A stretch of DNA of 13,319 bases from Planctomycetota bacterium (GTDB lineage: Bacteria; Planctomycetota; UBA1135; UBA2386). This document shows, piece after piece, positions 9,204-13,319 of this stretch. Location of the stretch: the NCBI GenBank assembly GCA_023433825.1, contig JAEYTU010000446.1:1-13319 (forward strand). Reading direction: 5' to 3'. The number at the start of each line of letters is the position of its first letter. Position 1 is the stretch's first letter. Below the pieces are notes generated by a model, which was not told the DNA's origin, did no database searches, and saw only the letters and a list, made by a program, of their open reading frames with translations. The position numbers were made by a program, and so were the translations under genes.

Positions 9204-9830
9204 ATGCGGATCCTCGGCATCGACCCCGGCACGTGGGTCGTCGGTTTCGGTTGTCTCGAACTCGGCGCGACGTCTCGCGTCGTCGCGGCCGACCGTCTGC
9301 CGATCGCGCATCGCGTCGCGAACGTCGTCCACGGCGCATCTGGTGGCTTCGGCGTCGGCGGCGGCGGAGTGGGAGCTGGTCGGGTCTCGGTCGTCGAGGC
9401 GGGTGCGCTGCGACTCGGCAAGCGGACTGCGCCGCTGCCGGATCGACTGCTCGACCTCGCCGAACAGATCGCCGCGCTGCTCGTCCGACTGGCGCCGAAC
9501 GAGGTCGCGTTGGAGGAGGCGTTCTTCGGCAAGAGCGTCCAAGCGGCGCTCCGGATCGGGGAGGCGCGCGGCGTGATCCTGGCCGAGGTGCGGCGAGCGG
9601 GGGTTCCGGTGTTCCAGTTCGCGCCGGCGCGGGTCAAACGGACCGTGACCGGACATGGCGGCGCGACGAAGGAGGCCGTGGCCGAACTGGCCCGCCGGCA
9701 GCTCGGGCTCGCCGTCGCGCCGACCCCGAAGGACGCGTCGGATGCCCTTGCAGTTGCGTTGGCACGGGTCGAATCGCGCCGACTCGACGCGAATGGCATG
9801 GCTTGTAATCCGTCGGGGACGCACCTCTAA
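9204..9830 (+). CDS. ruvC: Holliday junction resolvase RuvC with a glycine-rich insertion
   Basis: RuvC is a dimeric Mg-dependent endonuclease that cuts Holliday junctions with RuvAB. The 208-residue product from the ATG at 9204 begins MRILGIDPGTWVVGFGCLE, with D7 the first catalytic residue. E104 lies in ALEEAFFGKSVQAALRIGEARG, and D177 and D180 lie in PKDASDALAVAL, so the acidic tetrad is complete. Compared with E. coli RuvC (D7 to E66) the first interval is about 38 residues longer. The extra segment (about residues 27-64) contains SGGFGVGGGGVGAG. The other intervals are canonical. A GTG at 9177 would add nine residues but is less likely. ruvA and ruvB are not adjacent, unlike the common ruvCAB order. 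The C-terminal tail (SRRLDANGMACNPSGTHL) is not conserved in what I know of the family. Confidence 0.93.
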   Translation: MRILGIDPGTWVVGFGCLELGATSRVVAADRLPIAHRVANVVHGASGGFGVGGGGVGAGRVSVVEAGALRLGKRTAPLPDRLLDLAEQIAALLVRLAPNEVALEEAFFGKSVQAALRIGEARGVILAEVRRAGVPVFQFAPARVKRTVTGHGGATKEAVAELARRQLGLAVAPTPKDASDALAVALARVESRRLDANGMACNPSGTHL

Positions 9831-9832
9831 TC

Positions 9833-9852
9833 CGCCGCCAATCGTGGCGGCG
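9833..9852 (+). terminator. GC hairpin after ruvC
   Basis: A perfect 8-bp stem, cgccgcca (9833-9840) and tggcggcg (9845-9852), with an atcg tetraloop begins 2 nt after the ruvC stop. It is a stable stem-loop without a T-tract. It may act in 3'-end formation or RNA protection, or pause transcription before the next gene 140 nt on. Confidence 0.45.
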
Positions 9853-9994
9853 CCGGTCGAACCGCGCCGTGGTCAGCGTCGCGGGTGTGTGCGCCATGAT
9901 GCGGTCGATCCGATCGCTGGCGGCAACACCAACCGTCAGCGTCACCGAAGTCGCGACGTCTGTCGCCGCGACGCTGAACGTCAGGGAGGGCGAG

Positions 9995-10960
9995 ATGATC
10001 TCCGGACCCACGCTGCCCCGCACGCGCGAAGCGCTGTGGAGCTTGGTCGTCGACCACGTCGATCGCATCGAGCGAGGCTTGGTCATCGTGCACGAGGACG
10101 TGTGCACCGAGGACGGCGTCCGGGTGGATGCGCTGGCGCGCGACGCCAACGGCCACCCGGTGTTGTTGTTCCTCTGGTTGCCCGACGCCGAGCCGGACTT
10201 CGTCCGCCGCTCGCTGACGTCGGAACGCTGGTTCGCAGAACATCGCGACCTCCTGTTGCAGAGCCTGTGGCTCGGAGGGGTCGAAAGGGGTCGCGCGCCG
10301 CGGATCTTCGTCGTCGGTTTCGATCTGCCGGCGCCGCAGATCGAACGGCTGCGCGTGACGGCGCTGCCTGGGATGGAGCTCTATCAGTTCCGTGGCTTCA
10401 CGGTCGGCGGGCTGCTGCGGATCGGCGTCGTGCCGCTGCTCGGCCCGGCCGCAGCCGGTGACGAGCATTCGTTCGAGGCGCCGGCCGGGCTGGCGGACCC
10501 GACGACGCGAACGTTCTGCACGACGCTGCTCGCGTGGATTCGGAAGCTCGAGCCGACGTTGCAGGTCCAGGGCGATCGGTACTCGCGACGGTTCCTGTAC
10601 GAGAACGAACTGCTGGCCGAACTGCTCGTCGAACGGGATCAACTGCGCGTGCTCGTGCCGGGTCTCGCGGCGAGCCGATCGCGCACGCCGATCCTGAGCC
10701 TGTTCGATCTGGCGGCTGCGTTCGACACGATCGCCCGGCGTTACCTGACGCTGGTCTGCGGCGAGGACGTGCTCGCCGGTTACGGGATCGAGCGCCCGGC
10801 CGGTCCGCAGTTGGCGCCGGTCGACGCCGAGCCGGCGAACGACGCCGCGTCCGGTGGAATGCTCGACGACGTCGGTCGGCTGCGGACCGCTGCGGGCGCT
10901 TCGCGGATCGCGCGCGAGGAAGTCGCGGCGTTCGGCACCGCGCATCCGCAAGACGGTTGA
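9995..10960 (+). CDS. Uncharacterised protein resembling a PD-(D/E)XK nuclease fold without its catalytic lysine
   Basis: I do not recognise a named family. The ATG at 9995 is preceded by a strong GGGAGGG four nt upstream, giving 321 residues; the open frame extends further upstream, but that part looks like leader. Residues 12-60 (ALWSLVVDHVDRIERGLVIVHEDV, then VRVDALARDANGHPVLLFL) have the helix, beta-hairpin and 'VDALARD..G..VLL' pattern of restriction-endonuclease-like proteins such as NucS/DUF91. Here E26 and D45 could be core residues, but the expected E-x-K on the last strand reads FLW. APRIFVVGFDLPAPQIERLRV and MELYQFRGFTVGG (102-138) resemble the strand-and-partner part of the same proteins. 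The C-terminus is Ala/Gly rich and polar. No signal peptide or membrane segment is present. It lies between ruvC and an HhH protein, which is suggestive but not proof of a DNA role. Confidence 0.7.
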   Translation: MISGPTLPRTREALWSLVVDHVDRIERGLVIVHEDVCTEDGVRVDALARDANGHPVLLFLWLPDAEPDFVRRSLTSERWFAEHRDLLLQSLWLGGVERGRAPRIFVVGFDLPAPQIERLRVTALPGMELYQFRGFTVGGLLRIGVVPLLGPAAAGDEHSFEAPAGLADPTTRTFCTTLLAWIRKLEPTLQVQGDRYSRRFLYENELLAELLVERDQLRVLVPGLAASRSRTPILSLFDLAAAFDTIARRYLTLVCGEDVLAGYGIERPAGPQLAPVDAEPANDAASGGMLDDVGRLRTAAGASRIAREEVAAFGTAHPQDG

Positions 10961-10982
10961 TCGCGCGGTCGCGGCCGCGCGA
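10961..10982 (+). terminator. GC hairpin directly after the nuclease-like gene
   Basis: A perfect 8-bp stem, tcgcgcgg (10961-10968) and ccgcgcga (10975-10982), with a 6-nt loop starts at the first base after the TGA at 10958-10960. No T-tract follows. Its position mirrors the hairpin after ruvC. Confidence 0.45.
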
Positions 10983-11066
10983 ATTCGGTGTCGGATTCGC
11001 GCGACCCCTTGGCGCCACTCCGGGCACAGGGATCCGAGATCGGCGAGGTCCGAGGCGTCGCGTGAC

Positions 11067-11091
11067 GCCGGTCGCCGGTCGCCGGTCGCCG
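11067..11091 (+). repeat. Heptamer tandem repeat gccggtc
   Basis: About 3.6 perfect copies of gccggtc lie in the 158-nt gap between the nuclease-like gene and the HhH gene, 28 nt upstream of the latter's start. A 7-bp unit in a leader can vary by slippage. No function is shown. Confidence 0.6.
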
Positions 11092-11118
11092 ATTCCGATT
11101 CGCCGCAGCGAGACCGCC

Positions 11119-11652
11119 ATGGCCGACGCGCAGGACCCATCGACCGGTCCAGACGATGGAGCAGCACCGTCGCGCAAGCGTGCCGCGAACGGCGCCCGAC
11201 GCCGGCGTCGACACCGCAGCGCCGAGGCGGACGCCGTCGGTCCTTCGGCGACCCCGGCGGCACCCGCGGCGACGCCAACGCCAACGCCAACGCCGCCTCC
11301 GTCCGACGTTCCGCCACGGCAACTGCGCTCACGCCGTCTGCGGCTCGTCGTCGTCTGGTTCTGGCTCGTGTTCGCGATGGGGTTGAAGTCACTGCTGGTG
11401 GCCGCGCACGCCGAACTGCGACGCGCGCGTCCGACGCCGTGGCCGGAGCCGATCCGCCTCGACCCGAATCGCGCGCGCGCCGGAGAACTCGCGTTGCTCG
11501 ACGGCATCGGTCCGACGCGCGCGCGGGCGATCGTTCTGCATCGGGTGCGGCACGGCCCGTTTCGCGAGGTAGCTGACCTTGCAGCGGTCGACGGGATCGG
11601 GCCGATCACGGTCGAACGCTTGGCACCACTCGTCGCGATTCCCGACGACTGA
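11119..11652 (+). CDS. Membrane-anchored ComEA-like helix-hairpin-helix protein
   Basis: The 177-residue product from the ATG at 11119 has three parts. Residues 1-70 are a low-complexity tail with a strongly basic patch (KRAANGARRRRRHRS, 20-34) and a TPTPTPTPPP run. Residues ~75-97 form one membrane segment (LRLVVVWFWLVFAMGLKSLLVA). Residues ~111-172 form a ComEA-type double HhH domain: LDPNRARAGELALLDGIGPTRARAIV, then GPFREVADLAAVDGIGPITVERL. ComEA proteins bind incoming double-stranded DNA outside the inner membrane during natural transformation. Here the SLBB domain of Gram-positive ComEA is absent, and the basic tail on the presumed cytoplasmic side is unusual. No comEC or comF gene lies nearby, so a competence role is only possible. 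The open frame extends upstream, but the start chosen excludes arginine-rich shadow sequence. Confidence 0.85.
   Translation: MADAQDPSTGPDDGAAPSRKRAANGARRRRRHRSAEADAVGPSATPAAPAATPTPTPTPPPSDVPPRQLRSRRLRLVVVWFWLVFAMGLKSLLVAAHAELRRARPTPWPEPIRLDPNRARAGELALLDGIGPTRARAIVLHRVRHGPFREVADLAAVDGIGPITVERLAPLVAIPDD
11272..11294 (+). repeat. In-frame hexamer repeat acgcca coding for a Thr-Pro run
   Basis: Three perfect copies plus a partial copy of acgcca lie inside the HhH gene and encode TPTPTPTP, just before the membrane segment. Copy-number change would keep the frame and only alter linker length. Confidence 0.6.
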
Positions 11653-11677
11653 AGTCGTGCGATCCGCGCGTTCGGCG

Positions 11678-11708
11678 TTCGACGGTGCGGGCGGACTTTT
11701 GCTACTGT
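11678..11708 (+). promoter_or_regulatory. Possible nadC promoter with extended -10
   Basis: TGCTACTGT (11700-11708) fits an extended -10 element of the TGnTAnnnT type, and a weak ttcgac lies at 11678-11683 as a possible -35. A start site about 7 nt downstream would leave a leader of only 4-5 nt before the nadC ATG at 11719. No Shine-Dalgarno is visible there, which agrees with near-leaderless translation. Confidence 0.35.
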
Positions 11709-11718
11709 CCGCGGCCGC

Positions 11719-12603
11719 ATGGAACTGGACCTTGGGCAGGTGCGCGAGACCGTGCGCCGTGCGTTGGACGAGGACCTCGGTACCAGCGGTGACTGCACGA
11801 CGCGTTTCACGGTCGCGCCCGACCGCCAGGGATCGGCCCGTCTTCTCGCGCGGCGCCCAGGCGTGTTGTGTGGGATCGAGATCGCGATCGAGACGTTTCG
11901 GATGCTCGACGCCGACGTCGCCGCCGACCCGCGTCGCGCCGACGGCGACGTGCTGGACTCCGGAGACGTCGTGCTGACGGTCGAAGGTCGCGCCGCGTCG
12001 CTGCTGGCCGCGGAACGCACGGCGCTGAACTTCCTGCAGCGGCTGTCCGGCGTCGCGACGATGACGCACGCCTTCGTCGCCTCGGTCCGCGGCACGACGA
12101 GTCGGATCCTCGACACACGGAAGACGACGCCCGGGTTGCGCGTGTTCGAGAAGTACGCGGTCGCGACCGGCGGCGGGACGAACCACCGGATCGGACTGTT
12201 CGATCAAGTGCTGCTGAAGGAGAACCACTTCGCGCTCGCCGGGATGGGCTACCGCGAGGTCGTCGAGCGCGCCGTCGCCGGCGCGCGCGCCGAAGGACAG
12301 ACGGCACCGGTCGTCGCCGAGGCGCGCACGCTCGACGAAGCCGTCCTCGCCGTGGCGGGGGGCGCCGGTGTCGTTCTGCTCGACAACTTCGCACCGGGGC
12401 CCGAACTGCGAGCGGCGGTGGCCGCCGTCCGCGCGGAAGCCGAGCGGCAGGGACGACTCGTCGAGACCGAGGCATCGGGCGGCGTCACGCTCGCGACCGT
12501 CGCGGCGTTCGCAGCCTGCGGCGTCGACCGGATCTCGATCGGCGCGCTGACGCACTCGGCGCCGGCGCTGGACCTGTCGATGCTCGTCGAGGGCGTCGCG
12601 TGA
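11719..12603 (+). CDS. nadC: Nicotinate-nucleotide diphosphorylase (carboxylating), quinolinate phosphoribosyltransferase
   Basis: The 294-residue product transfers phosphoribose from PRPP to quinolinate with loss of CO2, giving nicotinate mononucleotide in de novo NAD synthesis, in the cytoplasm. Family blocks in order are ALDEDLGTSGDCTT (15-28), AERTALNFLQRLSGVAT (98-114), ILDTRKTTPGLRVFEKYAVATGGGTNHR (130-157, with substrate-binding R, K and H residues), LKENH (166-170), LLDNF (220-224), EASGGV (251-256) and ISIGALTHS (272-280). Length is normal. The ATG at 11719 gives the standard N-terminus. The final TGA overlaps the GTG of the next gene as GTGA, so it heads a short cluster with a HATPase and a VanZ-like protein. 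nadA and nadB are not in the window. Confidence 0.97.
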   Translation: MELDLGQVRETVRRALDEDLGTSGDCTTRFTVAPDRQGSARLLARRPGVLCGIEIAIETFRMLDADVAADPRRADGDVLDSGDVVLTVEGRAASLLAAERTALNFLQRLSGVATMTHAFVASVRGTTSRILDTRKTTPGLRVFEKYAVATGGGTNHRIGLFDQVLLKENHFALAGMGYREVVERAVAGARAEGQTAPVVAEARTLDEAVLAVAGGAGVVLLDNFAPGPELRAAVAAVRAEAERQGRLVETEASGGVTLATVAAFAACGVDRISIGALTHSAPALDLSMLVEGVA

Positions 12604-13052
12604 CCGACCGCGCCGAGCCGCTGCGAGTCGAGGTCAAACCGGAGTTGCAGAACTTGCGGTTGATGCGCCGTGCGGTCCGCGACGGACTCGGTGAGCGCGG
12701 GGTCACGGCCGCGACGACGGAGATGGCGCTGCTGGTCCTCGACGAGGTCGTCAGCAACTCGATCGAGCACGGGATCGCGTATCGGACGACGTTCCCACCG
12801 CTCGTCGTTCGGCTCGTCGTCGACGCGGCCGACGTCCTCGTCGACTACGTCGATCCCGAGGTGCCCGGCGCGATCGTCGACGGCCTCGCGGCGGCGCTGA
12901 CGGCGTCGCGTGGTGGCGACGTTCCGCCGCCGGAGAGCGAGCGCGGACGCGGGCTGTACCTCGTCGCGACGCTGTTGACCGACTTGACGATCGAGCACGC
13001 GAGTGGCGGTGGGTTGCACTTGCACGGGCGATTGCTCGGTGACGGTCCGTGA
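12600..13052 (+). CDS. RsbW-like ATP-binding (HATPase_c) protein, probable anti-sigma factor/serine kinase
   Basis: The 150-residue product starts at the GTG overlapping the nadC stop. It is a single GHKL ATPase domain without sensor or histidine-phosphotransfer part. The N-box is EMALLVLDEVVSNSIEHG (41-58) with E49, N53 and H57. A short D-containing G1-like stretch is VDYVDPEVPG (81-90), and the G2 box with glycine-rich lid is ERGRGLYLVATLLTDLTIEHASGGG (114-138). This size and pattern match RsbW/SpoIIAB-type anti-sigma factor kinases and related partner-switch proteins, which bind a sigma factor or phosphorylate an STAS-domain antagonist. Neither partner is encoded nearby. The G1 box reads DPEVPG rather than the usual DxGxG/A, so ATP use may be altered. 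The TGA overlaps the next GTG. Confidence 0.85.
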   Translation: MTDRAEPLRVEVKPELQNLRLMRRAVRDGLGERGVTAATTEMALLVLDEVVSNSIEHGIAYRTTFPPLVVRLVVDAADVLVDYVDPEVPGAIVDGLAAALTASRGGDVPPPESERGRGLYLVATLLTDLTIEHASGGGLHLHGRLLGDGP

Positions 13053-13319
13053 TCGAACGGCTCGGACGACTGTCCTTCGCCTACGAACGCCTCCCGATCG
13101 CCGCCCGCCTCGCCGCCGTCGCGATGTGGGGCGGTCTGATCTGGGTCGCGTCGTCGCGGGAGGGTGGTGGCGTCCCGGTCTCGCCGATGCGCAGTTGGCT
13201 GCACAACGGCGCCCACGTCGGCATCTACTTCGTGCTCGGCGCGCTGGTCTGGCTCGCCGTCCCGCTCGACGCGCGGCGTCGCTCGTTCGTCGCCGTCGCC
13301 GTCTGCGCGAGCTACGGCT
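13049..13319 (+). CDS. VanZ-family membrane protein, N-terminal part (cut by window edge)
   Basis: A GTG at 13049 overlaps the stop of the HATPase gene and opens a frame that stays open for 90 codons to the window end. The product has a membrane segment near residues 18-36 (IAARLAAVAMWGGLIWVASS), then SWLHNGAHVGIYFVLGALVWLAV (62-84), in which H-x-x-x-Y-F-x-L-G-A-L matches the VanZ-like core. It ends at AVCASYG, just where family members continue with S/DE.HQ. VanZ-family proteins are small four-helix membrane proteins. VanZ itself gives low-level teicoplanin resistance, but most relatives have unknown roles, so no resistance function should be read into this. The short overlap suggests translational coupling with the HATPase. 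Confidence 0.75.
   Translation, partial: MIERLGRLSFAYERLPIAARLAAVAMWGGLIWVASSREGGGVPVSPMRSWLHNGAHVGIYFVLGALVWLAVPLDARRRSFVAVAVCASYG

Noticed and set aside
9869..9994. Upstream extension of the nuclease-like protein to a GTG at 9869
   Set aside because: The strong GGGAGGG directly before the ATG at 9995 and the start of family-like sequence there favour the shorter form; the extension has no conserved character.
13049..13319. Reading the VanZ-like gene as a glycopeptide-resistance determinant
   Set aside because: The family is broad and mostly unrelated to resistance, and no other van gene is present.

Overview
This 13.3 kb window is high-GC bacterial chromosome with densely packed genes. 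It shows no tRNA, rRNA, CRISPR array or insertion sequence that I could find. The best guess at the source is a member of the Planctomycetota. The reasons are two secreted proteins with an N-terminal 'NGDF..GLTGW' jelly-roll module and a C-terminal module ending in a 'VPNDPAL' segment, high GC, and weak ribosome-binding sites at most starts. This is inference from style, not a marker-gene placement.

Layout. (1) 1-1220: the start of a YeiH-type putative sulfate exporter (minus, cut by the window edge) is divergent from a YeiE-like LysR regulator, with an operator-like inverted repeat between them. (2) 1231-3049: two tandem minus-strand paralogues (about 69% identical by hand alignment) encode exported proteins of unknown function. 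A perfect GC hairpin lies between them, and a G-run cluster with strong G-quadruplex potential lies upstream. (3) 3272-9100: a four-gene minus-strand cluster, ispD - ispF - GH63/MGH1-type glucosidase - glycogen debranching enzyme. The first two are consecutive-pathway MEP isoprenoid enzymes and the last two are alpha-glucan enzymes. ispF and the glucosidase overlap as GTGA. The debranching enzyme is split by a frameshift near 4370. (4) 9204-11652 plus strand: ruvC (with a glycine-rich insert of about 38 residues), a conserved-looking protein that resembles a PD-(D/E)XK nuclease fold lacking its catalytic lysine, and a membrane-anchored ComEA-like helix-hairpin-helix protein. (5) 11719-13319 plus strand: nadC, a RsbW-like HATPase and a VanZ-family membrane protein (cut by the right edge), chained by two GTGA overlaps.

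How the genes fit together: IspD and IspF catalyse non-consecutive but linked steps of isoprenoid precursor synthesis. The two glycosidases probably degrade glycogen or related oligosaccharides, and their coupling to ispF is unusual. NadC makes the NAD precursor nicotinate mononucleotide. The HATPase behind it probably belongs to an anti-sigma/partner-switch circuit whose partners are not in the window. GC-rich perfect hairpins without a T-tract follow directly after several stop codons and may be the local form of 3'-end signal. No clear new defence or mobile system is visible; the most useful leads are the frameshifted debranching enzyme, the modified RuvC, the degenerate nuclease-like protein and the duplicated exported proteins.
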